From positions 1-64,000 of the forward strand of contig JAJEBG010000023.1 of the NCBI GenBank assembly GCA_022824005.1: a stretch of DNA of 64,000 nucleotides. The letters run 5' to 3'. The notes beneath the pieces are model-generated. The model saw nothing but the letters and a program-made list of their open reading frames with translations. It had not been told where the DNA came from and ran no database searches. This document shows positions 25,251-33,233 of this stretch, piece after piece. The position numbers were made by a program, and so were the translations under genes. This DNA is from Paracoccaceae bacterium (GTDB lineage: Bacteria > Pseudomonadota > Alphaproteobacteria > Rhodobacterales > Rhodobacteraceae). The first letter of the stretch is position 1, and each line of letters opens with the position of its first letter.

Positions 25251-25532
25251 ATGATGACAAAGAAATGGGCCGTTGCCAGTGCTGTGATTGCCGCGTTCGC
25301 GGCGCATGCGGTGCCCGCTGTGGCGGCCGAAAATGAGAAATGTTATGGCGTTTCACTTGCCGGTGAGAACGATTGTGCAGCCGGCGCGGGCACCAGTTGT
25401 GCGGGAACATCAACGGTTGATTATCAGGGGAACGCTTGGACTCTCGTTCCGACGGGCACGTGTGTGACGATGGAACTCCCCGATGATCGGCAGGGCTCGC
25501 TCACGGCTCTGGACCGCGATCTGCCCTCCTGA
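25251..25532 (+). CDS. bufA: DUF2282 precursor peptide of bufferin type
   Basis: 93 residues. A Sec signal peptide of about 26 residues (MMTKKW..., ending AVA|A or VAA|E) leads to a short core with four cysteines, Cys31, Cys42, Cys50 and Cys71. They sit in the DUF2282 pattern KCYG-x8-C-x7-C ... VPTGTC. In characterised relatives (bufferins, gig peptides) the partner enzyme modifies cysteines and the exported product binds copper. About 20 residues ([19 protein letters not shown]) follow the last Cys. A GGGAC ribosome site lies 7 bases before the first ATG. The family is firm; the modification and metal here are inferred. Confidence 0.88.
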   Translation: MMTKKWAVASAVIAAFAAHAVPAVAAENEKCYGVSLAGENDCAAGAGTSCAGTSTVDYQGNAWTLVPTGTCVTMELPDDRQGSLTALDRDLPS

Positions 25533-25574
25533 ACATTTTAGGTCTCACGTCGCCTCCCTTGTGAGGCCAAATTC

Positions 25575-26438
25575 ATGTCAAACCCTCGCACATTCCGGGT
25601 GCCATTACCCAAGGCGCCCGGAGTCGGTTTCAAATCGCAGCATTTTCAGGACATTATTGACCAGCCAGGGGATGTCAAATGGCTTGAAATCCATGCCGAG
25701 AACTATATGAGTGACGGGGGCCGCCCGCTGGCGCAATTGCGTTACCTGCAAGAGATTTTTCCCATTTCTTGTCATGGTTTAGGTCTGTCGATTGGTGGCG
25801 AAGAGAAGCTTGATTCGGACCATCTAGCGCGTCTTAAATCCCTTCATGCGTGGCTTAAACCGGCGTCTTTTTCAGAACATCTCGCTTGGTCGAGCCATGA
25901 AGGACAATATCTCGCTGATCTTCTTCCCCTACCCTATACGAACTCTACGCTGAAAAGAGTGAGCCGCCATATTGACCAAGTTCAAGAGACGTTGAACACC
26001 ATTATGCTGCTCGAAAATCCTTCCACTTATCTTGACTTTGACGAGACGACGATGAGCGAAATTGAATTCCTCACAGAACTCGCGCGGCGTACGGGATGTG
26101 GATTGTTGTTGGATATTAACAATGTCTACGTGTCCTGCGTCAATCGAGGAGGGAATGCCGAAGATTATATTTGTCAATTTCCTCACCACTTGATTGGCGA
26201 AATCCATCTCGGCGGTCATGAAGTGGATGGTGGTCATGCCGATGTCACGCTCATTGATAATCATGCCTCTGAAGTGTCCGAGACTGTCTGGCAACTCTTT
26301 CAGCGAGTGATCGAAATGGCCGGGCCTTTGCCGACACTTATTGAATGGGACAATGACATACCCAATTGGTCCGTCCTATCTGAAGAAGCGCGTCGCGCCG
26401 GTACAATATTGGGTCGACTCGAAGAGGTCACAGTCTAA
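25575..26438 (+). CDS. bufB: DUF692/MNIO peptide-modifying iron oxygenase
   Basis: 287 residues, usual length for the multinuclear non-heme iron oxidative enzymes. A TIM-barrel protein with the family's acidic and His motifs in order: WLEIHAENYM, SCHGLGLSIG, SEHLAWS, LENPSTYL, LLLDINNVYVS, GEIHLGGH and IEWDNDIP. Relatives convert cysteines of partner peptides to oxazolone- or thiooxazole-type groups. It lies 42 bases after the precursor gene and 5 before the DUF2063 gene. Substrate assignment rests on this neighbourhood. Confidence 0.92.
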   Translation: MSNPRTFRVPLPKAPGVGFKSQHFQDIIDQPGDVKWLEIHAENYMSDGGRPLAQLRYLQEIFPISCHGLGLSIGGEEKLDSDHLARLKSLHAWLKPASFSEHLAWSSHEGQYLADLLPLPYTNSTLKRVSRHIDQVQETLNTIMLLENPSTYLDFDETTMSEIEFLTELARRTGCGLLLDINNVYVSCVNRGGNAEDYICQFPHHLIGEIHLGGHEVDGGHADVTLIDNHASEVSETVWQLFQRVIEMAGPLPTLIEWDNDIPNWSVLSEEARRAGTILGRLEEVTV

Positions 26439-26443
26439 TCCTC

Positions 26444-27214
26444 ATGGTGGGCCAAGCCCCTTTTGCAAAGGCATTGTTGGATCCCGGTGAGCCGACACCG
26501 GATCGATTGAGTCTCGGCGGTGGATCGGCGGATCAACGATTTTCAATTTACCGCAATAATGGAATCGCGGGTCTCTCTGATATTCTGATGGCTCATTTCC
26601 CTGTTCTCACCGAACTTCTCGGAGAAGAATATTGTCGTTCTCTTGTCGTTTGTTACATTCGACAATATCCGCCGCACTCCCCTATCTTGACGCAATATGG
26701 GCGTGACATGCCAGCCTTTCTCGCCGCCTTTCCTCCTGTCTCTCGCTACCCATATCTGCCCGATATCGCGGCCATGGAACTAGCGCTCTTGGCGTCCTAC
26801 CATGCCAAGGATAGCCGACCTGTAGAGGCAGAAATCTTGTCATCTATTCCCGATAACGCTGTCTCAGACGCAAGATTGGTCATCGCGCCTTCGGTTCAAA
26901 CCATCAATTCCCTCTGGCCCATCCATCAAATTTGGATGAGTCATCGGCGGAATCATCCAATGCCGACATCGCTTAAAGACAATGGAGAAAATATTCTCAT
27001 CGTGCGGCGGGAATTTGATCCTGAGCCATTAAAACTGGTTGAAGGTGGATTTGAATTTGTGACCGCTTTGCAGAAGAGGCAGACAATCAGTGAAGCCTAT
27101 GAACAAGCGAGAGCCATCCATCAAGGTTTTGATTTGACAGAGATGTTGAGGCAATTATTGGCTTACAATGCGATCATCGATGTGCAACATCTAGACCTTA
27201 AAAAGACGCGATAA
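26444..27214 (+). CDS. bufC: DUF2063 (HvfC/BufC-type) partner protein
   Basis: 256 residues. An N-terminal DUF2063 domain (about 5-95) contains RFSIYRNNGIAGLSDILMAHFPVLTELLGEEY, the pattern of this family. A C-terminal domain, probably with a winged-helix-like element (QTISEAYEQARAIHQGFDLTEMLRQLLAYNAI), follows. In bufferin and methanobactin-like systems this partner presents the precursor to the MNIO enzyme. No membrane segment or metal motif is seen. It overlaps nothing, but the 5-base spacing from bufB implies coupled translation. Confidence 0.9.
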   Translation: MVGQAPFAKALLDPGEPTPDRLSLGGGSADQRFSIYRNNGIAGLSDILMAHFPVLTELLGEEYCRSLVVCYIRQYPPHSPILTQYGRDMPAFLAAFPPVSRYPYLPDIAAMELALLASYHAKDSRPVEAEILSSIPDNAVSDARLVIAPSVQTINSLWPIHQIWMSHRRNHPMPTSLKDNGENILIVRREFDPEPLKLVEGGFEFVTALQKRQTISEAYEQARAIHQGFDLTEMLRQLLAYNAIIDVQHLDLKKTR

Positions 27215-27262
27215 AACGGCCTCGCGACTTCAAACAATTATTCCAAGAGGGAAAAGAAGAAA

Positions 27263-27802
27263 ATGATGAACCAAATTGAACGATTGTTTTCTCTTGTTGA
27301 TCGCGTCACCGCCGCATGGCTTTTGCCTACATCGGCTCGCTTCGTTTTTGCCGCGACCTTGGCCGCCTATTACGGCCAGTCGGCGTTAACGAAAATTGAC
27401 GTGAGTTCTTTCTCTTTTTCCGTCGGAGCCTATGCACAGATTTTCCCAAAAACGATGGAATCGGTTGGGTATAATCCGGCGGAACTCAGTATCGTTCATA
27501 CATTGGTGGTGATGGCCGCTACATTTGGCGAATTGATTTTGCCGTTCCTGATTATCGTTGGCTTCCTCTCTCGCCTCGCGGCGCTCGGCATGATTGGATT
27601 TATTTTCGTTCAGAGTGTCGTTGATATCTATGGTCACAATCTCGCTGCCAAAGATATTGGACACTGGTTTGACGGAGTACCGAATTCACTCATTCTTGAC
27701 CAGCGGACTTTCTGGGTGTTTTTGCTTGTCGTTATCGCACTTAAGGGGGCGGGACCGTTGTCCATTGATTATTTGTTGATTCGCAAATCGTCATCAAACT
27801 GA
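27263..27802 (+). CDS. DoxX-family membrane protein of the bufferin operon
   Basis: 179 residues with four predicted membrane helices (about 23-40, 73-94, 98-118 and 150-168), the DoxX topology. The ATG pair at 27263 follows an AGAGGGAAAAGAAG ribosome site. DoxX-type genes close many DUF2282/DUF692/DUF2063 operons (bufD, gigT), so it probably supports redox chemistry or handling of the peptide at the membrane, but its role is unknown. The 3' end overlaps thyX by 9 bases on the opposite strand. Confidence 0.87.
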   Translation: MMNQIERLFSLVDRVTAAWLLPTSARFVFAATLAAYYGQSALTKIDVSSFSFSVGAYAQIFPKTMESVGYNPAELSIVHTLVVMAATFGELILPFLIIVGFLSRLAALGMIGFIFVQSVVDIYGHNLAAKDIGHWFDGVPNSLILDQRTFWVFLLVVIALKGAGPLSIDYLLIRKSSSN

Positions 27803-28714
27803 CTCAGAAATGTTCAACAAATCCTTGAATTCATTCCATTCTCTTGGCGACATACCGGAATTTTCTTGATTGATTTCCGTCCCCATCAACATCGCTTTCA
27901 CACATTTGGTTTGAGCCGCCGAGAGATGCGCACCTCCGGTTTCATAATCAGAGAAGGCGCGCCAAGCGATGGGGACCCAACGTTTCGTCAACTGGCCAAT
28001 CACATCGGCATAGGCGCGGATTTCATATTGGGCATGAGTATCAGCGCGCAGTGAAATGAACCGAAAAAGATTGTGGAGATCGATTTTCCAATACCATTGG
28101 GTATAGATGTTGGCCGGGAGATTCATTCGCGCCAACTCGCGTGCCAAGCCGAGTTTGCCCTCATCAGCGAGCATTTTCTTGTAGCCGTCATATGAGGCTT
28201 CACTATGCGATTTGAGGTAGGAAATCACCGCCTTCGCTTCATTCTCGGGTAATATTTCGTCTCGTCCCTGGGCGTTGCTCGTCGATTGAGCGGCGAGCGT
28301 AGCGGCCTCCGGAATATAGAATTCACGATCCAAGATGGAATAGCGTGCTGAATATTCATTCACGTTGGCTGTGCGATGGCGGATCCATTGACGGGCCACA
28401 AATATAGGCAGTTTGACATGGAGTTTGATCTCGCACATTTCGAAGGGCGTGGAATGACGATGCCGCATCAAATAACGAATTAAGCCTTCATCACCACGGG
28501 CTTTCTTAGTCCCTGAACCATAAGAAACACGTGCCGCTTGGACGATCGAACTGTCATTACCGAGATAATCAATCACGCGCACGAAACCATGATCAAGGAC
28601 GGGCTGGGCCTCATAAAGAATGTCTTCTAACCCATCACTGATAACCCGCCGCGTGGATTGAATCGCTTTGCGTTGGGCTTGGATTTCGCCCGCCTGTTCT
28701 GAATTGACAATCAT
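27794..28714 (-). CDS. thyX: Flavin-dependent thymidylate synthase ThyX
   Basis: It makes dTMP from dUMP with methylenetetrahydrofolate and FADH2. 306 residues from ATG 28714, chosen because GGGAG lies five bases upstream; the open frame extends 11 codons further. The ThyX signature RHR-x7-S is present as RHRTANVNEYS, followed by ARYSIL. A second arginine-rich stretch, YLMRHRHSTPFE, binds FAD. It is longer than the 220-residue minimum, with extensions at both ends as in other alphaproteobacteria. Confidence 0.95.
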   Translation of the reverse strand: MIVNSEQAGEIQAQRKAIQSTRRVISDGLEDILYEAQPVLDHGFVRVIDYLGNDSSIVQAARVSYGSGTKKARGDEGLIRYLMRHRHSTPFEMCEIKLHVKLPIFVARQWIRHRTANVNEYSARYSILDREFYIPEAATLAAQSTSNAQGRDEILPENEAKAVISYLKSHSEASYDGYKKMLADEGKLGLARELARMNLPANIYTQWYWKIDLHNLFRFISLRADTHAQYEIRAYADVIGQLTKRWVPIAWRAFSDYETGGAHLSAAQTKCVKAMLMGTEINQENSGMSPREWNEFKDLLNISESV

Positions 28715-28798
28715 TTTTTCTCCCAATCCCTCATGATTGCGGTGCATGGGGGAATCTTCTATCGTCTAATTGACATTCAAAAAAGGGTAAGACAACCG

Positions 28799-29227
28799 AT
28801 GAGCCTTAAATATTTGCACACGATGGTTCGGGTTCTGGATTTGCAAAAATCTATAGAATTTTACAATCTTCTGGGATTGACGGAGACTCGACGCAAGGAG
28901 AGTGAGACGGGCCGTTTCACTTTGGTCTTCCTTGCGCCCCCGAATCAATCGGAATGCCCGTTGGAATTGACCTTTAACTGGGATGGCGACGAGCAGTTGC
29001 CCTCTGACAGTCGACATTTTGGCCACCTCGCCTACCAAGTCGATGACATTTATGAGACATGTCAACATTTGATGGATCATGGTGTCACCATCAATCGGCC
29101 CCCTCGAGATGGTTATATGGCTTTTGTCCGCTCGCCCGACAATATATCCATTGAGCTCCTTCAGAGAGGAGGATCACTGCCGCCTCGCGAGCCATGGATG
29201 AGCATGCCCAATACGGGAGTGTGGTAA
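28799..29227 (+). CDS. gloA: Lactoylglutathione lyase (glyoxalase I)
   Basis: It isomerises the methylglyoxal-glutathione hemithioacetal to S-lactoylglutathione. 142 residues from ATG 28799 (MSLKYLHTMVRVLDL). The frame is open for 22 more codons upstream but without homology. Metal ligands appear in the usual order: His in YLHTMVRV, Glu in LELTFNWD, His in HFGHLAYQVDD and Glu in NISIELLQ. The glyoxalase fold is complete with the paired beta-alpha-beta-beta-beta modules. Confidence 0.93.
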   Translation: MSLKYLHTMVRVLDLQKSIEFYNLLGLTETRRKESETGRFTLVFLAPPNQSECPLELTFNWDGDEQLPSDSRHFGHLAYQVDDIYETCQHLMDHGVTINRPPRDGYMAFVRSPDNISIELLQRGGSLPPREPWMSMPNTGVW

Positions 29228-29327
29228 AGGCATCACGATGAGATTTTGCCACGGGTGAAACGTTGGCGGTTTGGGGGCCGCCATGAAAGTCTTGAAATGC
29301 CGATCAGCGCATGTTATATCTCCTATC

Positions 29328-29655
29328 AGTTCCTATTAGGAAATATGGCAATAAAGGCGCACGCAATAAACGGATCGGACCCGGGGGCGGTACCCGGCGG
29401 CTCCACCAAAACTCCTTCATTGGGGGATTCAGGTTATTATGGGGCCGAAACAGGATCGACGAACGCGTAAAGGTGTCAGCTTTTGCTCGGTGGGGAACCG
29501 CCGTTATCGGTCCGATTTGCACAATTGCCAATGACAATCGTGCTCCGCTTCGACTCGCTGCTTAAGCCAGCGCGGACACGCGGAACATTCGTCCGGTGCC
29601 CTAGCACGCATCGGCGGGGTTTGCAGGCACCCGGCAACAGAAGCCTGCATTTCTT
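29328..29655 (+). ncRNA. ssrA: tmRNA, circularly permuted two-piece form
   Basis: The tmRNA rescues stalled ribosomes. Here the gene is permuted as in alphaproteobacteria. The acceptor piece comes first and ends CGGCTCCACCA at 29408. The coding piece starts GGGGCCGAAACAGG at 29441, and its first seven bases pair with CGGCTCC to form the tRNA-like acceptor stem. The tag frame at 29527-29565 encodes ANDNRAPLRLAA then TAA. A conserved ACCCGGCAACAGAAGCC pseudoknot segment, flanked by TGCAGGC/GCCTGCA, closes the coding piece. The 32-base piece between the halves should be excised. Outer ends are approximate. sspB follows directly. Confidence 0.93.
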
Positions 29656-29715
29656 ATCAAAATCTGTGGCTTTTTGATCGCTAAAGTCGAGTCCAAGTTA
29701 AGGGGGAAAATCGCC

Positions 29716-30162
29716 ATGGGCGCCATCAATTATCCAGAAATTATGGCTGAGGCCTTTCGTGAAATGATCGGTAAAGTACTGAAAGTAGTCGAAAATGAGG
29801 GTTTGTCTTCTCCCAACTATTTCATGATTTCATTTCACACTCGTCATAAGGGGGTTGTGATCTCCGATTGGCTTCTCAACGAGCATCCCAATGAAATGCA
29901 AATTGTCATCCAGCACTGGTTTGAGAATTTGAAGGCTCATCAAGGTGGATTTTGGATCACGCTCAATTTCAATAACGATTATGAGACTTTATACATCCCC
30001 TACAGTGCCATCACGGCCTTTGCGGACCCGGGGGCCGGTGTCGAATTTTCACTGCTGCCATTGATTGTGCAATCAAAGGCTTTTGGCAGTGAAAAGAAAA
30101 AAGCCAAGAAAAAGAAGTCATCGGCAAAGGTGGTCAGTCTCGACAGTTTTCGCAAGAAATAA
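29716..30162 (+). CDS. sspB: ClpXP adaptor SspB, alphaproteobacterial type
   Basis: SspB binds the ssrA tag and hands tagged proteins to ClpXP. 148 residues from ATG 29716, which has an AAGGGGGAAA ribosome site; a TTG 42 bases upstream is in frame. The fold segment SPNYFMISFHTRHKGVVISDWL and the substrate groove IVIQHWFENL match SspB-alpha. A lysine-rich linker (KKKAKKKKSS) leads to a short ClpX-binding tail, VVSLDSFRKK. It lies 60 bases after the tmRNA gene whose tag it reads. Confidence 0.93.
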   Translation: MGAINYPEIMAEAFREMIGKVLKVVENEGLSSPNYFMISFHTRHKGVVISDWLLNEHPNEMQIVIQHWFENLKAHQGGFWITLNFNNDYETLYIPYSAITAFADPGAGVEFSLLPLIVQSKAFGSEKKKAKKKKSSAKVVSLDSFRKK

Positions 30163-30198
30163 TACCGCTCAACTTGGTATCCATGAGCGAGACAAGTG

Positions 30199-31605
30199 AT
30201 GAAAACAAGAGTTGAAACCGATAGTTTCGGCACAGTTGATGTGCCTCAGGATCGTTACTGGGGGGCGCAGACACAGCGCTCAATCAAGAATTTTCCCATT
30301 GGCTGGGAGAAACAACCGCTCTCGCTGGTCCATGCGCTCGGTTTGATTAAACAGGTCGCGGCCATGACGAATATGGAATTCGGCCTTATGGATAGAAAGA
30401 TTGGCGAGGCGATCGTCGAATCGGCGGCCGAAGTCGCCGCTGGGCAGCTTGATTCCCATTTTCCCCTTTCTGTCTGGCAAACCGGTTCAGGTACCCAGTC
30501 CAATATGAATGCCAATGAAGTGATTGCCAACCGTGCCAATGAAAAGCTCGGGGGAAAAATCGGATCAAAATCACCGGTTCATCCCAATGATCATGTCAAT
30601 CTCTGTCAATCCTCAAATGACACTTTTCCCACAGCGATGCATATCGCTGTGGTGTCGGAAGTGAGCCACCATCTTCTTCCTGCTCTTCGAATCTTTGAAG
30701 AGGCTTTAGGTGCCAAAGAGAAAGAATTCTCCGACATTATCAAGGTGGGGCGGACCCATACACAGGATGCCACACCGGTGACCCTCGGACAGGTATTCTC
30801 GGGTTATCGAAGGCAAATGGCGCAGGCTTGGCAACGTATCCATCATGCCCTTAATAATCTCTATCCCATCGCCCAAGGTGGCACAGCGGTGGGAACCGGT
30901 TTGAATTCACGGGTTGGATGGGATAAATGCTTTGCAGCAAAATTGTCCGAGCTCACAGAACTGCCTTTTTCGACATCGGTGAACAAGTTCGAGTCACTCG
31001 CGGCGCATGACGCGTTGGTTGAAATGTCAGGCGCGTTGAAGACCTGCGCCGCATCGCTATTCAAGATCGCCAACGACATTCGCTTGCTTGCGTCCGGGCC
31101 TCGATGCGGCCTCGGTGAATTGATCTTACCAGAAAATGAGCCGGGTTCGTCAATTATGCCCGGCAAAGTCAATCCGACCCAAGCCGAAGCTGTGACTCAA
31201 GTGTGCGCCCATGTCATGGGCAATGACGCGTCAGTGGGCTTTGCCGGCAGTCAGGGACATTTTGAACTCAATGTCTATAAACCCATGATCGCTTACAATG
31301 TTTTGCAATCCGTTCAGTTACTAGGTGATTGTCTCACCACTTTCACGCATCATTGTGTGTTAGGCATTCAAGCCAACCGTGCCCGAATTGAAGAAGGACT
31401 CAATCAGTCATTGATGCTTGTGACAGCTTTGGCACCCGAGATTGGTTATGACAAAGCCGCCAAAATTGCTAAAGAAGCCCATGCCAAGGGAACCACACTC
31501 AAAGAAGAAGCGGTACGGCTTGGCTTTGTCAACGAAAGCCGGTTTGACGAGATTGTTCGCGTCGAGACAATGATCTCACCGGCGAATCAGAAAAAGCGTC
31601 CATGA
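30199..31605 (+). CDS. fumC: Class II fumarate hydratase
   Basis: The iron-independent fumarase of the TCA cycle, hydrating fumarate to malate. 468 residues from ATG 30199 (GTG 30196 is just upstream in frame). Motifs include [26 protein letters not shown], the active-site [12 protein letters not shown] and the superfamily signature [11 protein letters not shown]. Placement 33 bases after sspB is common in alphaproteobacteria, where fumC, DUF4169, RHH_4 and sspB genes cluster. Confidence 0.96.
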   Translation: MKTRVETDSFGTVDVPQDRYWGAQTQRSIKNFPIGWEKQPLSLVHALGLIKQVAAMTNMEFGLMDRKIGEAIVESAAEVAAGQLDSHFPLSVWQTGSGTQSNMNANEVIANRANEKLGGKIGSKSPVHPNDHVNLCQSSNDTFPTAMHIAVVSEVSHHLLPALRIFEEALGAKEKEFSDIIKVGRTHTQDATPVTLGQVFSGYRRQMAQAWQRIHHALNNLYPIAQGGTAVGTGLNSRVGWDKCFAAKLSELTELPFSTSVNKFESLAAHDALVEMSGALKTCAASLFKIANDIRLLASGPRCGLGELILPENEPGSSIMPGKVNPTQAEAVTQVCAHVMGNDASVGFAGSQGHFELNVYKPMIAYNVLQSVQLLGDCLTTFTHHCVLGIQANRARIEEGLNQSLMLVTALAPEIGYDKAAKIAKEAHAKGTTLKEEAVRLGFVNESRFDEIVRVETMISPANQKKRP

Positions 31606-31935
31606 CGAATCAGCGGAAAGGTCACGAACGGCTCGGGATAGCAAGGGCTATATCGAACGAGAGGCTCAAGTTGGTTCAGGTAAGCCACAGTTAGGGTACG
31701 TTGTGCCTCCTCAACCTTTAGCAGAGACTCGCGTTGTCATTATCGGTGCTCGGTTATGTGCCCTGTGAGGATGGTTGGGAGACAAAACTCTTGTCCTCCA
31801 AATATGCGATTGAGGGGGCGGGCTCATCGGTCCTCGCCGAGGCTTCAATTCAACCGCTCTTTGATCCCAAAGCCACACGAATGCGATGTTGACGGCCAAA
31901 CTCGCTAGGATTCTGGCGCCATTTTGGATGAAATA
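31606..31935. other. 330-base gap between fumC and the RHH gene
   Basis: No gene is recognised. A DUF4169 gene commonly sits here in relatives, but no such short basic N-L-R-x-x-R-K-A protein is visible. A 52-codon frame from TTG 31734 to 31892 and a 30-codon frame overlapping the fumC stop are open, neither with homology nor a good ribosome site. Confidence 0.4.
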
Positions 31936-32199
31936 ATGCGCCCTATCAAACGTTCGCTGACGATCTGTGGTCACCAGACCAGTATCTCATTGGAGCCAGA
32001 GTTTTGGGACGAATTAAAAGTCATTGCCCATCGGCGTGACTGCTCTTTGGCCTCGCTCGTGACGCAGATTGATGCTTTGAGAGGCGATGACAATGGCGGT
32101 CTCTCGTCAGCGATTCGCTTGTTCATCGTCGCCTATTGGAAAGATCGGGCCGGTTATCCGACGCGCTCGAGCATTGGTAAAGTTTCAAGAAGCCAGTAG
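31936..32199 (+). CDS. Ribbon-helix-helix (RHH_4) protein
   Basis: 87 residues from ATG 31936 (MRPIKRSLTICGHQTS). The core ISLEPEFWDELKVIAHRRDCSLASLVTQID is the RHH_4 pattern: a beta strand for the DNA groove, then two helices, closed by NGGLSSAIRLFIV. It is probably a dimeric DNA-binding protein. Its target is unknown, although in relatives it accompanies fumC and sspB. The last 46 bases overlap ccdA tail-to-tail. The final residues (TRSSIGKVSRSQ) are therefore read from DNA also coding for the CcdA C-terminus. Confidence 0.82.
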   Translation: MRPIKRSLTICGHQTSISLEPEFWDELKVIAHRRDCSLASLVTQIDALRGDDNGGLSSAIRLFIVAYWKDRAGYPTRSSIGKVSRSQ

Positions 32200-32906
32200 G
32201 ATACCGATGCAAAACCACCTGTGATCAGCAACACACCGGCACCGAGCAAAAGAAGTCCTATCCCTTTTTCGATGATGGGCATCCATTCTTTGATCCGATT
32301 CATGGCGCGCGTGGCGCGTTCGATGAAGGCCGCGGCGAGGACAAAAGGAAGTCCGAGTCCAACAGCATAAGCCATTAATTGCGCACTCCCCCGTCCCACA
32401 GATTCCTCTTGCGCCGCCAATGACAGCACCGCCCCCAAAATAGGACCAATACAAGGGGTCCAACCAAAGGCAAAAGCGAGACCAAGAACAAAAGCTCCAA
32501 TAAGCGACCCTCCTTTCGCCATCTCGGCGTTGACTCGCCATTCTCGATCTAGCCACGGCATCGAAAAAACACCAAGAAAGTGCAGACCAAAAATCATAAT
32601 GACAATTCCGGCGACGCGGGCCAAAAGGATCTGATGCGCGAGGAGATAAGCGCCGAGTGTTGAGGCCGCCGCGCCGAGCAATAAAAAGACAACCGATAAG
32701 CCCAAGACAAAACAAAGCGCCAATAGGACGATCTCTCCCCGTTGACGACTCTCCGAAAATTCTCGAAACGACATGCCACTGATATAGGCGAGATAAGCTG
32801 GAACAATGGGCAGCACACATGGCGAGATGAAACTGATCATACCGGCCGCGAGCGCGATTGTGAGACCCGTCAGAAAACCAGCGTCGAGTATATCTATTCC
32901 AAACAT
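32154..32906 (-). CDS. ccdA: Cytochrome c biogenesis protein CcdA
   Basis: A six-helix inner-membrane protein that carries electrons from cytoplasmic thioredoxin to periplasmic thiol-reducing partners for cytochrome c maturation. 250 residues. The two redox cysteines lie in SFISPCVLPIVPAYLAYISG (helix 1) and GWTPCIGPILGAVLSLAA (helix 4), each with the conserved prolines. About six hydrophobic segments are visible. It overlaps the RHH gene at its 3' end and diverges from the TusA-like gene. Confidence 0.92.
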   Translation of the reverse strand: MFGIDILDAGFLTGLTIALAAGMISFISPCVLPIVPAYLAYISGMSFREFSESRQRGEIVLLALCFVLGLSVVFLLLGAAASTLGAYLLAHQILLARVAGIVIMIFGLHFLGVFSMPWLDREWRVNAEMAKGGSLIGAFVLGLAFAFGWTPCIGPILGAVLSLAAQEESVGRGSAQLMAYAVGLGLPFVLAAAFIERATRAMNRIKEWMPIIEKGIGLLLLGAGVLLITGGFASVSYWLLETLPMLERVG

Positions 32907-32999
32907 GATCTCATCATCAGCTCGAAGACATAATTGAGGTCGGATAAAGCGATGAATCCATTTGGACAGGCGGCGATATTGGTTTTATGCTTGATTGTC

Positions 33000-33230
33000 A
33001 TGGCACGAACCCAACATCTCGATACCATCGGACTTCTCTGCCCCCTTCCGGTACTGCGAGTCATCAAACAGATGCGCGATTTGCAATCGGGTGATCAACT
33101 CATTGTCAAAGCTGACGATCCGGCGGCCCATATTGATATCCCTCATTACTGTCATGAAAATGGTCATCTCCTCTTAGATGTCCAACAAAGTCAAAACCAA
33201 TCGAGTTTCAGAATTCAGAAAATTGGCTGA
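33000..33230 (+). CDS. TusA-family sulfur carrier protein
   Basis: 76 residues from ATG 33000 (MARTQHLDTIGLLCPLPVLRV). The C-P-x-P motif with the sulfur-carrying Cys in GLLCPLPVLRVIKQM, plus LIVKADDPAAHIDIPHYC, are the family pattern. An in-frame ATG at 32952 would add a hydrophobic stretch (ILVLCLIV) not found in TusA proteins, so the downstream start is preferred, although neither has a strong ribosome site. TusA relatives pass persulfide sulfur for tRNA thiolation or cofactor synthesis. It ends 3 bases before the stop of the convergent oxidoreductase gene. Confidence 0.88.
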   Translation: MARTQHLDTIGLLCPLPVLRVIKQMRDLQSGDQLIVKADDPAAHIDIPHYCHENGHLLLDVQQSQNQSSFRIQKIG

Positions 33231-33233
33231 CCG

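Noticed and set aside
31711-31974. Minus-strand frame of 87 codons after fumC
   Set aside because: Low-complexity, Arg/Pro/His-rich product with no family signal, overlapping the RHH gene start.
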